A stretch of 64,000 nt of DNA from Streptomyces stelliscabiei (GCF_014873495.1 NZ_JADBGF010000001.1:5332001-5396000), one strand, 5' to 3'; shown: positions 23,524 through 32,832, numbered from the stretch's first letter. Numbers and translations: made by a program. The notes: generated from the sequence alone by a model not told the origin.

Positions 23524-24420
23524 CTAGAGCGTGGCGAACCCGTAGTCCATGAGCTTCTTCACGTCCGCCATCCGGTTGGCCTCGGAGGAGGACGTGAGGA
23601 CGGTGCCCATGATTGTCTTGCCGTTGCGGGTCGCGGCGAAGACGAGGCAGTACCTGGACTCGGTGCCGGAGCCGGTCTTGATGCCGATGGTGCCCTTCCA
23701 GCCGAGAAGCTTGTTGGTGTTTTCCCACGTCGTCAGGCGGGTGCCGCCGGTCTTGGTGATGGTCTTCGCCGTGTACGACTTCGTCGCCACGATCTTCTTG
23801 AAGGTCGCGTTCTTCATGACGTCGCGCGCGAGCTTGGTGAGGTCGCGCGGGGTCGAGGCGTTCGATCCCTTGCTGATGCCGTCGAACGAGTCGAACTTGG
23901 TGTTCGTCATGCCGAGCTTCTTGGCCGTGGTGTTCATCTTGGCGATGAAGTTCTTGGTGCGGGCCGAGATCGTCGAGCCGGAACCGTACTTGTCGGCCAG
24001 GGCCATGGCGGCCTCGCAACCCGACTTCAGCATCATCCCGTGCAGCAACTGACGGACAGTCACCTGGTCGCCCACGATCAGCCCGGCTGACGAGGCTTGG
24101 TTCTTGACGATGTAGTCGCTGTAGGCGCCCTTGATCGTCACCTTGGCGTCGAGGTTCAGGTTCGACTGCGCCAGTACGACCTTGGCGGTCATGATCTTCG
24201 TGGTGGAGGCGGTGAGCCTCTTGGTGTCAGGGGCCTTGCTGAAGAGGGTCTTGCCGTTGGCGCTGTTCATCACGAACCCGCCCTTGGCGGTGATCGTGGG
24301 CTTCGCGGGCGCGGCCTGCGCAGGAGCGGAGCCGGCGACGCCGGTCGCGATCATCGCGCCGGTGGTCACGACGACTGCAGCGGCTCTGCGGACACGTACG
24401 CCCTTTATGGCGGTAATCAA
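23524..24420 (-). CDS. Secreted D-alanyl-D-alanine carboxypeptidase (peptidase S11, PBP5 type)
   Basis: From a TTG at 24420 the protein is 298 residues: a basic N-terminus, a hydrophobic signal segment (AAAVVVTTGAMIATGVAG), cleavage near AQA, then the catalytic domain. The SxxK motif is STTK (72-75) with nucleophile Ser72. The SxN position is SGC (133-135), as in many Streptomyces enzymes of this family, and KTG is at 246-248. It trims the terminal D-Ala from peptidoglycan stem peptides. The start is uncertain: the frame runs open to 24510 but the upstream residues do not look coding, and the TTG has GGGG about 8 nt before it. No C-terminal anchor helix is visible. Confidence 0.85.
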   Translation of the reverse strand: MITAIKGVRVRRAAAVVVTTGAMIATGVAGSAPAQAAPAKPTITAKGGFVMNSANGKTLFSKAPDTKRLTASTTKIMTAKVVLAQSNLNLDAKVTIKGAYSDYIVKNQASSAGLIVGDQVTVRQLLHGMMLKSGCEAAMALADKYGSGSTISARTKNFIAKMNTTAKKLGMTNTKFDSFDGISKGSNASTPRDLTKLARDVMKNATFKKIVATKSYTAKTITKTGGTRLTTWENTNKLLGWKGTIGIKTGSGTESRYCLVFAATRNGKTIMGTVLTSSSEANRMADVKKLMDYGFATL

Positions 24421-24655
24421 GTTAAATACCCCGATTGCGTCAAATGTCTGTGGAGCGCGGCCACTTGGGCTCCGGGTTTCGGGCAAGCGGGGCCGCTTCT
24501 CGTGTGACAAGTGAGTAGCACAAAAGGTTGTGCTCCGGGTGGCGCGGGGGTCAATTCAGGTTCACCTCACACTCCTCCGACTGGTTCATGGTGGGTTTTC
24601 GTCCGGATCGTGGACGGGAGCGGCGATGAGTACGTGTTGTATCTATGCTGTCGAC

Positions 24656-25318
24656 ATGCCCTCCGCCCCCGCACCCGTCGTGAAGCAGCCCCCCGCCGCC
24701 GACCGTGTCTACACGCACGTCAAACAGGGTGTCCTGGAGCGTCGTTACGAGGGTGGCACGCTGCTCACCGAGGGCGAGCTGGCCGAGGCGGTCGGCGTGT
24801 CCCGGACGCCGGTGCGGGAGGCGCTGCTGCGGCTGGAGGTGGAGGGGCTGATCAGGCTCTACCCGAAGAAGGGCGCCCTGGTGCTGCCCGTCTCCGCGCA
24901 GGAGATCGCCGACGTCGTCGAGACCCGGCAGCTTGTCGAGGAGCACGCGGTCCGCAAGACGGTGCCGGCCTCGCCGCGGCTCATCGCCCGGCTGGAGGAG
25001 CTGCTCGACCAGCAGAAGGCCCAGGCCGCGGCCGGGGATCTGGCCGCCGCGGCCGTGACCGACCGCTGTTTCCACGCCGAGATCGTCCGCAGCGGGGGGA
25101 ACGAGATCCTCTCCCGCCTCTACGACCAACTCCGCGACCGGCAGCTGCGGATGGGCGTCGCCGTGATGCACGCCCACCCCGACCGCATCACCAAGGCTCT
25201 CCACGAGCACGAGGAGATTCTCCGGGCGCTGCGCGCGGGTGACGCGGAGGCGGCCGTGGCGCTCGTGCACCAGCACGTCAACTGGTTCTCCAACCTGGCG
25301 CGGGGGGAACTCCGTTGA
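24656..25318 (+). CDS. GntR family regulator, FadR/FCD subfamily
   Basis: The 220-residue protein has a winged helix at about residues 15-80 (VYTHVKQGVLERRYEGGTLL, then VSRTPVREALLRLEVEGLI) and a helical FCD effector domain whose metal or acid ligands are spread through ETRQLVEEHA, HAEIV and HEEILRAL. No clear ribosome-binding site precedes the ATG, so a short or absent leader is possible. It overlaps an MFS transporter gene by 4 bp, so it probably regulates that transporter in response to its substrate. Confidence 0.88.
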   Translation: MPSAPAPVVKQPPAADRVYTHVKQGVLERRYEGGTLLTEGELAEAVGVSRTPVREALLRLEVEGLIRLYPKKGALVLPVSAQEIADVVETRQLVEEHAVRKTVPASPRLIARLEELLDQQKAQAAAGDLAAAAVTDRCFHAEIVRSGGNEILSRLYDQLRDRQLRMGVAVMHAHPDRITKALHEHEEILRALRAGDAEAAVALVHQHVNWFSNLARGELR

Positions 25319-26631
25319 GCCGCCCCGCCATTTCGTCGTCCGCCGGGTCCCTGCCCGGGGACCCGCCCGGCGGCCGCCGCGCCCTCGCCGTGTGGGGCGT
25401 GGGCGTCTCCGTGTACTTCGTCGCCGTCATCTTCCGTACGTCGTTGGGCGTGGCAGGCCTGGACGCCGCGGAGCGCTTCCAGGTGGGCGCCTCCGCCCTG
25501 TCGACCTTCTCGATCCTCCAGCTGCTGGTCTACGCGGGCATGCAGATCCCCGTCGGCCTGCTGGTCGACCGGCTCGGCACGAAGAAGGTGCTGACGCTGG
25601 GGGTCCTGCTGTTCACGGCCGGCCAGATCGGCTTCGCGCTGTCGCCGTCGTACGGCACGGCGCTGGCTTCGCGGGCGCTGCTGGGCTGCGGTGACGCGAT
25701 GACGTTCATCAGCGTGCTGCGGCTGGGCAGCCGCTGGTTCCCGGCCCGGCGCGGACCGATGATCGCGCAGATGGCGGGCCTGGTCGGCATGGCGGGCAAC
25801 CTGGTCTCCACGCTGCTGCTGGCCCGCCTGCTGCACGGGGTGGGCTGGACGGCGGCGTTCGCGGGCAGTTCGGTCGCCGGCCTCGTCGTCCTGGTCCTGA
25901 CCCTGCTGTTCCTGAAGGACCACCCCGACGGGCACGAGCCGGAGCCCTTTCCGCACCACGGGGCCGCGTACGTGCGGCGGCAGATCGCGGCGTCCTGGCG
26001 GGAGCCCGGCACCCGGCTCGGCATGTGGGTGCACTTCACCACCCAGTTCCCGGCGATGGTGTTCCTGCTGCTGTGGGGGCTGCCGTTCCTGGTCCAGGCG
26101 CAGGGTCTCAGCCGTGGCACCGCCGGTGAACTGCTCACCCTCGTCGTCCTGTCCAACATGGTCGTCGGACTGGTGTACGGCCAGATCGTCGCCCGGCACC
26201 ACACGGCGCGGCTGCCGCTGGCGCTCGGCACGGTCCTCGCGACGGCGGCGGTGTGGGCGACCACGATCCTGTACCCCGGGGGGCACGCGCCGATGTGGCT
26301 CCTGCTCGTCCTGTGCGGGGTGCTCGGCGCCTGTGGGCCCGCCTCGATGCTCGGCTTCGACTTCGCCCGCCCGGCGAACCCGCCGGAGCGTCAGGGAACC
26401 GCCTCCGGGATCACCAACATGGGTGGTTTCGTCGCCTCCATGACCACTCTCTTCGCGGTCGGCGTTCTCCTGGACGCGACCGGGGACGACTACCGCATCG
26501 CCTTCTCCGCCGTCTTCGTCCTGCAGGCCCTCGGCCTGACGCAGATCCTCCGCCTGCGCGGCCGCGCGGCCCGCCGCGAACGGGAACGCCTGGTGGCGAG
26601 CCGGGTGGAGACGGTGCACGTCCCGGCCTGA
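25315..26631 (+). CDS. Major facilitator superfamily transporter
   Basis: The 438-residue protein with about 12 TM segments starts at a TTG inside the TTGA overlap with the GntR gene. The loop LLVDRLGTKKVLTLG is the MFS motif-A (GxLaDrxGrkr-like). VRRQIAASWREPGTRLGMW is the central cytoplasmic loop. The closest general type is the anion/organic-acid group, but the substrate cannot be read from the sequence. The coupling to GntR suggests substrate-induced uptake or efflux. Confidence 0.86.
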   Translation: MSRPAISSSAGSLPGDPPGGRRALAVWGVGVSVYFVAVIFRTSLGVAGLDAAERFQVGASALSTFSILQLLVYAGMQIPVGLLVDRLGTKKVLTLGVLLFTAGQIGFALSPSYGTALASRALLGCGDAMTFISVLRLGSRWFPARRGPMIAQMAGLVGMAGNLVSTLLLARLLHGVGWTAAFAGSSVAGLVVLVLTLLFLKDHPDGHEPEPFPHHGAAYVRRQIAASWREPGTRLGMWVHFTTQFPAMVFLLLWGLPFLVQAQGLSRGTAGELLTLVVLSNMVVGLVYGQIVARHHTARLPLALGTVLATAAVWATTILYPGGHAPMWLLLVLCGVLGACGPASMLGFDFARPANPPERQGTASGITNMGGFVASMTTLFAVGVLLDATGDDYRIAFSAVFVLQALGLTQILRLRGRAARRERERLVASRVETVHVPA

Positions 26632-26665
26632 GGGCCGGTCGGCGGCGAGTCCCCGGACGCGGTGG

Positions 26666-27490
26666 CTAGACGGTGACCGCGAACGCGCGCAGGATCGCCG
26701 CGATCAGATGGGGGTCGCCCTCGGCCTTGACGCGGTCGGCGACGAGGTCGGCGCTCACGCGGCCGCAGGCGAGGCGGACGTAGGTCTCCCAGTCGAGGGT
26801 GAAGCTGGCGGCGGGGCCGAGGGCGGGGGCGGTCTCCAGGGTGCCGCGGCCCTGCATGTCGACGCGGACGGTGCGGATGAACTCCACCGGGCCGTGCACG
26901 TCGAAGACGACCGCCGAACTGCGGGGCGCCTGCGCGTCCTCGGCGACGACCTTCGGCAGGACGGACAGCAGCTCGTCACGGACGACGTACGCGCCCGGCG
27001 AGTCCAGGTTCCCCGGCTGTCCCAGCGCGGCGCGCAGGTCCTGTTCGTGGACCCATACGTCGAACGCGCGGTTGCGCATGGCCTGTTCCAGGGTCACTTC
27101 CGTGCTGAGGGGGCCGCGGATCTTGTGCCCGGGGTCCCGCGACTCGTTCCGCAGCTGGCGGTTGCGCCGGATGATCGTGTACTCCAGCTCGGAGGTCATC
27201 TCCGGCGCGGTGTGGTGACGGCGGGCGTCGACCTGCATCTCCATGTACCGCTGGTGCTCGGTCCGCACGTGGTACAGGTCGCGCGGGAGGGTGTGGATGG
27301 GCCGCGGGTCGCCGAGCATCTCGCAGTCCAGGCCGATGACATGCGAGACCACATCGCGCACCGACCAGGCGGGGCACGGCGTGCGCCGGTTCCACTCACC
27401 TTCCACGAGCGGTGTCACCAGCTCGGATATCGCGTCCACGGAGTGGGTCCAGGCGTCGGCGTAGGGCTGAAGAGTGGGATGCAGACTCAC
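26666..27490 (-). CDS. Maleylpyruvate isomerase family (MDMPI/DinB fold) mycothiol-dependent protein
   Basis: The 274-residue protein has an N-terminal DinB-like four-helix bundle typical of actinobacterial mycothiol-dependent maleylpyruvate isomerases. TPCPAWSVRDVVSHVIGLDC contains the first metal-ligand His, and the bundle continues to FDVWVHEQDLRAALG with the last His/Glu segment. The C-terminal domain (about 190-274) is SCP2-like (VRVDMQGRGTLET, RLACGRVSADL). The enzyme group uses mycothiol and a divalent metal; the real substrate is unknown. Confidence 0.8.
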   Translation of the reverse strand: MSLHPTLQPYADAWTHSVDAISELVTPLVEGEWNRRTPCPAWSVRDVVSHVIGLDCEMLGDPRPIHTLPRDLYHVRTEHQRYMEMQVDARRHHTAPEMTSELEYTIIRRNRQLRNESRDPGHKIRGPLSTEVTLEQAMRNRAFDVWVHEQDLRAALGQPGNLDSPGAYVVRDELLSVLPKVVAEDAQAPRSSAVVFDVHGPVEFIRTVRVDMQGRGTLETAPALGPAASFTLDWETYVRLACGRVSADLVADRVKAEGDPHLIAAILRAFAVTV

Positions 27491-27721
27491 GGAAACGGGA
27501 CCCCTCGGGCGGTCGGTACCTGTCAGTACGGTCGGTGCGTACGGGTATGTGGGTGGCGGTTTCGGTGGGGGCGTCGGCGTTGACGGCGGTGAGTGGGCGT
27601 CGGCGGCTGTCGGTGGGTGTTCTGGAACGTTAAGTTACGCTGCGGGGAGGCACCCCGGCAGTGCTTTGGTGTGACGATCGTAGGCCGGTGTGGACGTCTC
27701 GAATGCCAGGACGGTGGTAGT

Positions 27722-28540
27722 GTGCGCGCCTCGCTCATCCAGATCGGTGTAGACGAGGACGAATCGGTCGATTCACGCAGGCGGCGTGCGGCCTCGCTGG
27801 TGCGGGACCAGGCCGGTGCCGATCTCGTCGTCCTCCCGGAGCTGTGGACCACCGGCGCTTTCGCGTTCGAATCCTTCACCACGGAGGCCGAGCCGCTGAA
27901 GGGGCCGACGTACGAGGCGATGGCCAAGGCGGCGAGCGACGCGGGCGTATGGCTGCACGCGGGCTCGATCCCCGAACGCGCTGCTTCCGACAGCGGCTCC
28001 GCCACCGGCGACGGGCCGCTCTACAACACCTCCCTCGTCTTCTCACCGTCCGGCGACCTCGCCGCCGCCTACCGCAAGATCCACCGCTTCGGCTTCGACA
28101 AGGGTGAGGCGGTGCTGATGGGCGCGGGCTCGGAACTGGTGACGCTCCGCCTCCCCGAGACGACCGTCGGCCTCGCCACCTGCTACGACCTCCGCTTCCC
28201 CGAGCTGTTCCGCGGGCTCGTCGACGCGGGCGCCGAGACGCTTGTGCTCTCGGCGGGCTGGCCCGAGCGGCGGCGCGCGCACTGGACCCTGCTGGCGCGG
28301 GCGCGGGCCGTGGAGAACCAGGCGTACGTCCTCGCCTGCGGAACGGCCGGTACGCACGCGGGAGTTCCCCAGGCCGGTCACTCGATCGTGGTCGACCCCT
28401 GGGGCGAGGTCCTGGCGGAGGCGGGTGCCGACGAGGAGGTCCTCACGGTGGAGTTCGACCCGGCGAAGGTCGCGACCACGCGGGAACAGTTCCCGGCGCT
28501 GAAGGACCGCCTCCTGGGCTTGGAGCCACCGCGCCGCTGA
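27722..28540 (+). CDS. Carbon-nitrogen hydrolase, nitrilase superfamily (Nit2/omega-amidase-like)
   Basis: The 272-residue protein has the complete catalytic triad: Glu40 in VVLPELW, Lys119 in RKIHRFGF and Cys154 in GLATCYDLRFPE. RARAVENQAYVLAC and HSIVVDPWGEVL are further family segments. The likely reaction is hydrolysis of an amide such as alpha-ketoglutaramate or a deaminated thiol compound. GTG 27722 is chosen because the protein then begins with the first strand; the frame stays open upstream without coding character. It is convergent with the DUF397 gene, only 8 bp away. Confidence 0.87.
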   Translation: MRASLIQIGVDEDESVDSRRRRAASLVRDQAGADLVVLPELWTTGAFAFESFTTEAEPLKGPTYEAMAKAASDAGVWLHAGSIPERAASDSGSATGDGPLYNTSLVFSPSGDLAAAYRKIHRFGFDKGEAVLMGAGSELVTLRLPETTVGLATCYDLRFPELFRGLVDAGAETLVLSAGWPERRRAHWTLLARARAVENQAYVLACGTAGTHAGVPQAGHSIVVDPWGEVLAEAGADEEVLTVEFDPAKVATTREQFPALKDRLLGLEPPRR

Positions 28541-28548
28541 ACCTCCGC

Positions 28549-28767
28549 TCAGCCCTGCGGCGGGGTTCGGGGGCCGTCCCGCAGGGCTGTGAGGAGCGCG
28601 TGCAGGGCGGTGGGGGTGGGCGACAGGATGGTGGTGGGGCTGTCGCTCTCGCGGAGGTGGAGGGTGGTGGGGGCGGTGGATATCTCTACGCAGGAGGTGT
28701 CTCCGCCTCCCCCGGAGAACGACGACTTCTGCCAGTGGAGTCCTTCGGGCACAGGGAGATCCTTCAC
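28549..28767 (-). CDS. DUF397 protein, partner of the XRE regulator
   Basis: The 72-residue protein has the DUF397 signature: LHWQKSSFSGGGGDTSCVEI (W-x-K-S-S-x-S and C-V-E). It overlaps the XRE gene by 4 bp (ATGA at 28764-28767). Such small proteins pair with XRE-DUF5753 regulators in WhiJ-like loci of Streptomyces and are thought to modulate them. Confidence 0.9.
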   Translation of the reverse strand: MKDLPVPEGLHWQKSSFSGGGGDTSCVEISTAPTTLHLRESDSPTTILSPTPTALHALLTALRDGPRTPPQG

Positions 28768-29609
28768 AGTTCCTGGGCGATACGGCGGATGAGGTCAAGG
28801 GAAGCATTCTGCGTGAGCGCTGCCTTGTCGATACTTTCGAAGAGAGCCCGGTATCGGTTCAGCCGCGCTGTGGCGTTGATGAATTCGGCGCCGTGTGTGG
28901 TGTCGATCTGCACGGTGTCGAGTGGGGATACCGGCCCGCCCACGTACTGCATGGCGTACCCGGCGCCTGCGAAGCCCTCGGCGGTGAAGGGGACGACGCG
29001 GAGGGTGAGAGAGGCCCTGTCGGCTGCCTGAAGAAGGTGTCCGAGCTGGGCGCGGGTGACCTGGGAACCGCCGACGCGCATGCGCAGCGCGGCCTCGTGG
29101 ATGACGACGTCGTACGGTGTGCCTGCCTCCAGTACCTGCTGTCGCCGCATCCGGAACGAGACACGGGTCTCGCGGGCCTCTTCCGAAAGGCTCGGTTCGC
29201 AGAAGACTGAGGCGGCGCGCACGTGTTCCTCGATCTGGAGGACTCCCGGGATGTGCACCACTTCGAATACGCGTACGTATGACGCGTCATGCTCGAGTTC
29301 GGCCAGGTCGAGCGCCTGCGGTGGCATCGCGCCCCTGTACTCCTCCCACCAGTTGCCGAGGCGGGGTACTGACATCTCGACCAGCGCGTCAACGAGGGCG
29401 GTGTCGTCGCAGTCGTAGAACTCCGCCATCCTGCGGAGTCGTTCAGTGCTGAGGCCGAACCGTCCGGACTCGATGTGGCTGATCTGGGTCGGGCTGACTC
29501 CCAGTTGCGCGGCGGCCTTCCGGTTCGAGACGCCCGATGCCTCGCGCAGTTTCCGCAACTCTGCGCCCAATCGAGCCTGTCGGGCGGTCGGGGTGGGCCT
29601 CGATGTCAT
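28764..29609 (-). CDS. XRE family regulator with DUF5753 domain (WhiJ-like)
   Basis: The 281-residue protein has an HTH at residues about 13-68 (LRKLREASGVSNRKAAAQLG, SPTQISHIESGRFGLS) and a DUF5753 domain at about 95-275 (VVHIPGVLQIEEHVRA, RMRRQQVL, LRVVPFTAEG). WhiJ paralogues influence development and antibiotic production. It forms a typical locus with the downstream DUF397 gene and the divergent anti-sigma-like ATPase. An almost perfect palindrome at 29643-29666, just upstream, is its probable operator. Confidence 0.9.
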   Translation of the reverse strand: MTSRPTPTARQARLGAELRKLREASGVSNRKAAAQLGVSPTQISHIESGRFGLSTERLRRMAEFYDCDDTALVDALVEMSVPRLGNWWEEYRGAMPPQALDLAELEHDASYVRVFEVVHIPGVLQIEEHVRAASVFCEPSLSEEARETRVSFRMRRQQVLEAGTPYDVVIHEAALRMRVGGSQVTRAQLGHLLQAADRASLTLRVVPFTAEGFAGAGYAMQYVGGPVSPLDTVQIDTTHGAEFINATARLNRYRALFESIDKAALTQNASLDLIRRIAQEL

Positions 29610-29642
29610 GCCTTCTCCTCGATCGAGTGACGAGCTTCCCTG

Positions 29643-29666
29643 AAACGTTGAGCCTGCTCAACGTTT
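29643..29666. promoter_or_regulatory. Palindromic operator in front of the XRE gene
   Basis: Perfect 11-bp arms AAACGTTGAGC and GCTCAACGTTT flank a 2-bp centre, 34 bp upstream of the XRE start in the divergent XRE/ATPase region. Each arm contains its own AACGTT palindrome. Symmetry, length and position fit autoregulation. Confidence 0.7.
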
Positions 29667-29839
29667 ACCGCTACGGTTGCCACTGTACTCACGGAGAGTG
29701 CCCGTGTGGTCGCCCATCCGCAACTCCCGCACGCCCATGCCCCGTTGGAAGCGCCACCCCGACCATCGACACCGGGGCGCCGGACAGCAACGCGGACAGG
29801 CGCGTGCAACCCCCTCACCTCCACCGGAGTTGATGCCCC

Positions 29840-30274
29840 ATGCCCTCGTACACCCTCATCTGCCCACCCGTCGAAACCTCCCCCCACATCGCCCGCGATT
29901 TCGTCGCCACCGTCCTGCACGCGCTGCACCTGGACCGCACCCTCGTCGACGACGCGGTCCTCTGCGCCTCCGAACTCGTCACCAACGCCTGCGTGCACGC
30001 CAAGGGCGGTGACGGCACCGTGCTGTGGCTGGACGTGCAGGAGGGGCGGCTGCGGGTGGTGGTGTACGACGGGGACGAGAACCCGCCGGTCATAAGGGAA
30101 CTGACGACTGAGACCTGGGAGCGGGGCGGCGGCCGGGGGCTGTATCTGGTCGACGCCCTCACCGAGGGCCGCTGGGGGCACGGCCCGGACCTCCCGTACG
30201 GCGGCCCGACGCACCCGGTGGGCAAGGCGGTGTGGTTCGACCTGCCCGTACGGCGAAGGGCGCTGCCGTGTTGA
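29840..30274 (+). CDS. RsbW-like ATP-binding protein (HATPase_c_2)
   Basis: The 144-residue single-domain GHKL ATPase has an N-box CASELVTNACVHA (Glu45, Asn49), DGDENPP as G1-box and GGGRGLYLVD (about 96-105) as G2. It resembles anti-sigma kinases of the RsbW/SpoIIAB type, the third standard member of WhiJ-like loci. It is divergent from the XRE gene across the palindromic operator. Kinase activity is likely but the target is unknown. Confidence 0.87.
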   Translation: MPSYTLICPPVETSPHIARDFVATVLHALHLDRTLVDDAVLCASELVTNACVHAKGGDGTVLWLDVQEGRLRVVVYDGDENPPVIRELTTETWERGGGRGLYLVDALTEGRWGHGPDLPYGGPTHPVGKAVWFDLPVRRRALPC

Positions 30275-30525
30275 CCGACGAGCCGCGAACACCCGACAGC
30301 CGTCAGCGGCAACTCGAATCGGCGGCCGTTGTCCTGGGCCTCGCGCGGCCGATGGTCGACGACGGCGCGTGCCTCACCGCCGACCAACTGCGCTGGATCG
30401 CCAGCCGCCTGGTCGCGTCCCTGGCGGACGTGCTCAGGATCGCCGCCGGTCGGTGCGATCTCCCGCCTGAACCGGGTGGAGGAGGTGGGTACGACACCTC
30501 CCGCCACTCGATCACCCGCCCCTAG
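30268..30525 (+). CDS. Small hypothetical protein coupled to the ATPase
   Basis: The 85-residue protein has a GTG start overlapping the ATPase stop by 7 nt, with GAAGGG about 8 nt upstream. A predicted helical core (TADQLRWIASRLVASLADVLRI) is flanked by polar ends. I do not recognise the family. Overlap and ribosome-binding site favour a real, coupled gene. Confidence 0.5.
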   Translation: MLTDEPRTPDSRQRQLESAAVVLGLARPMVDDGACLTADQLRWIASRLVASLADVLRIAAGRCDLPPEPGGGGGYDTSRHSITRP

Positions 30526-30535
30526 GATGACCGGC

Positions 30536-31705
30536 ATGGCTATGGACGGCGCGCAGACGACCCCTGACGTGGTGGAGGACGTGTTCGAGGGACACGCCAC
30601 TGACATCGAGGTCGAGGACCCCGGTGAGGAGACCGAGCGGATCCAACGGCCGTGGAACCCCGACCAGATCCGGGTGAACACCAGCCAGTTCTCCCTGCGC
30701 AACATCCTCGACCAGATCGACGAGGGCTCCATCGAACTCGCGCCGGACTTCCAGCGTCTCCAGGTCTGGCGCGCCGACCAGAAGTCCCTGCTCGTCGAGT
30801 CCCTGCTGCTCCAGATCCCGCTGCCCGCCTTCTACTTCGCAGAGGACGCGGACGGGTCGTTCCGGGTCGTCGACGGACTTCAGCGGCTCTCCACGCTGCA
30901 CGCGTTCGTCCGGGGCGGCGAGAACGGCTTCGCCCTCGGGAAGCTGGAGCATCTGAACGATCTGAAGGACTTGCGCTTCACCGATCTCCCCGTGCCGTTC
31001 CAGCGGCGGATCAACAACACCCAGCTGATCGTCAACGTGATCGACCCGACGACACCGCGCGGAGTGACGTACGAGATCTTCAAGCGGATCAACACCGGCG
31101 GGACTCCGCTGAACGCGCAGGAGATCCGACACTGCATGAGCAGCCCGCGCAGCAGGGACATCCTGCATCGGATGACCCACACGGACGCCTTCGCCAAGGC
31201 CACCGGGGGTCGCCTGACCAACCACATCCGGATGAACGACCGGGAGATGGCCCTGCGGTTCGCCGCGTTCTGGCTGAAGGACATCGAGGCCTACCAGGAG
31301 CGGCCCATGATGGAGCTGTTCCTGATGGACGCCACCGAGATGCTCGACGATCCGAAGCAGGTCCCTGACGAGCGGGTGGCGGCGCTGGAGGCTGCCTTCG
31401 ACCGGGCGATGACCCACGCGTACCTCGTCTTCGGGGAGCACGCCTTTCGCAAGTGGCCGAAGGGCGATGACTACCGTCGTCCGATCAACCGAGCCATGTT
31501 TGAGAGCTGGTCGCTCGCCCTTGCCGATCCCGACCACACCACCGCCGATCTGCGAGCGCGCAGGAAGGCGATCGTGCAGGCCGCGCGGGAGCGGATGACC
31601 ACGGACGTCACCTACCTCAACGCCATCACCTCCTCCACCACCGACCGTCATCGCGTCGACTACCGCTTCAAGGCCGCCGTCGCGGACGCCGGAGCCGGCC
31701 GGTGA
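30536..31705 (+). CDS. DUF262 protein (ParB/GmrSD-N-like fold), first gene of a defence-like module
   Basis: The 389-residue protein (from ATG 30536; ATGs at 30527 and 30542 are alternatives) has the DUF262 core: ELAPDFQRLQVW (about 67-78), VVDGLQRLSTL (111-121, the DGQQR-type motif) and IFKRINTGGTPLNAQEIR (181-198). DUF262 domains belong to the ParB/Srx superfamily, hydrolyse nucleotides or cleave DNA, and occur in GmrSD and BREX-type defence proteins. There is no DUF1524 HNH nuclease domain at the C-terminus, so a partner may supply the effector. It overlaps the next gene by 4 bp (31702-31705). Confidence 0.88.
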   Translation: MAMDGAQTTPDVVEDVFEGHATDIEVEDPGEETERIQRPWNPDQIRVNTSQFSLRNILDQIDEGSIELAPDFQRLQVWRADQKSLLVESLLLQIPLPAFYFAEDADGSFRVVDGLQRLSTLHAFVRGGENGFALGKLEHLNDLKDLRFTDLPVPFQRRINNTQLIVNVIDPTTPRGVTYEIFKRINTGGTPLNAQEIRHCMSSPRSRDILHRMTHTDAFAKATGGRLTNHIRMNDREMALRFAAFWLKDIEAYQERPMMELFLMDATEMLDDPKQVPDERVAALEAAFDRAMTHAYLVFGEHAFRKWPKGDDYRRPINRAMFESWSLALADPDHTTADLRARRKAIVQAARERMTTDVTYLNAITSSTTDRHRVDYRFKAAVADAGAGR

Positions 31706-32832
31706 TCACTTCCCTGGAGATCCGCGGCTTCAAGCGGTTCGAGTCGGAGTCGTTCGAACTGCGCCCCCTGACCGTCCTGACCGGGGTCAACGGCGGTGGC
31801 AAGAGCACCATGCTCCAGTCCCTGCTGCTGGCGCGGCTGGCCGAGACGGCGCGCGGCGTGGCGGGCGACGCCGTGCGGCTGAACGGTCCGCTGCGGCTGG
31901 CCCTCGGTGAGGCCCGGGACGTGCTGAACTGGGCGACCGACGCACGCGAGATCACCGTACGGCTGGGCGGCCCGAACGGTGAGCAATGGGTGTACGTCCT
32001 CGGCCTGCCCGACTCGGAACAGGCACTGCACCTGAACGCGCTGCGGCTGCCGGTGCAGTCCGTGCCCGGCATCGGGCGGGATGTCGTCGACCCCGCGTTC
32101 ACATATCTGTGCGCTGAGCGTCTTGGACCACGCGACACGCTGTCGGTGTCCGCCGAGGAACCTGACCGGATCGGGGTGGGGGTGCAAGGTGAGTTCACCG
32201 CACAGGTGCTGGCACTGCGCGAGTCCCGTGCGGTCAGCCACCGCGGCCCCCGCGGGGAGGTCCGAGGCTCGCTGCACCACCCGGACGCTGCCGGTCCGCA
32301 ACTCCGCCTCCAGACCGAGGCCTGGGCCTCGGAGATCATCCGCCCTCTGCAGATCACCGCACGGGTGGCCGTGGGCATCTTGGCCGGGACGATCCGCTTC
32401 AGCGAGCCCGGCCTGAGCGGTGAGGAGATCCGCCCCGTCAACACCGGCTTCGGTGTCTCCTACGCCCTTCCCGTCATCGTCGCCGGTCTGCTCACCGAGC
32501 CGGGCGACCTGTTGATCGTCGAGAACCCCGAGGCCCATCTGCATCCGGCGGGGCAGTCCCGGCTCGGCCGCTTCCTCGCGCGCGTGGCGGGCAGCGGGGT
32601 ACAGGTCCTGGTCGAGACGCACAGCGACCACGTCCTCAACGGAGCCCGACTCGCCGTCGCCCAGGACGGCTCCCTCCTGGCGCAGGACATGATCACGCAC
32701 TACTTCGACCACGACCGGACCCTGCCCATCGACATCAACGACAAGGGCGAACTCAGCCACTGGCCGAGTGGCTTCTTCGACCAGATCGAGACCGACCTGG
32801 GGAGGCTGGCCCGTGCCGGACGCAGCAGGTGA
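31702..32832 (+). CDS. AAA/OLD-like ATPase with DUF3696-type C-terminus, second gene of the module
   Basis: This 376-residue ABC/RecF-class ATPase has ITSLEIRGFKRFE then Walker A GVNGGGKST (28-36), Walker B LLIVENPEAHLHP (270-282), and the switch segment LVETHSDHVLN (303-313). The C-terminal GELSHWPSGFFDQ (349-361) matches the short motif that ends DUF3696 ATPases. There is no TOPRIM domain, so it is unlike GajA of Gabija. It is coupled to the DUF262 gene by a 4-bp overlap and to the next gene by a 20-bp overlap. It is probably the sensor or motor of the module. Confidence 0.88.
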   Translation: MITSLEIRGFKRFESESFELRPLTVLTGVNGGGKSTMLQSLLLARLAETARGVAGDAVRLNGPLRLALGEARDVLNWATDAREITVRLGGPNGEQWVYVLGLPDSEQALHLNALRLPVQSVPGIGRDVVDPAFTYLCAERLGPRDTLSVSAEEPDRIGVGVQGEFTAQVLALRESRAVSHRGPRGEVRGSLHHPDAAGPQLRLQTEAWASEIIRPLQITARVAVGILAGTIRFSEPGLSGEEIRPVNTGFGVSYALPVIVAGLLTEPGDLLIVENPEAHLHPAGQSRLGRFLARVAGSGVQVLVETHSDHVLNGARLAVAQDGSLLAQDMITHYFDHDRTLPIDINDKGELSHWPSGFFDQIETDLGRLARAGRSR

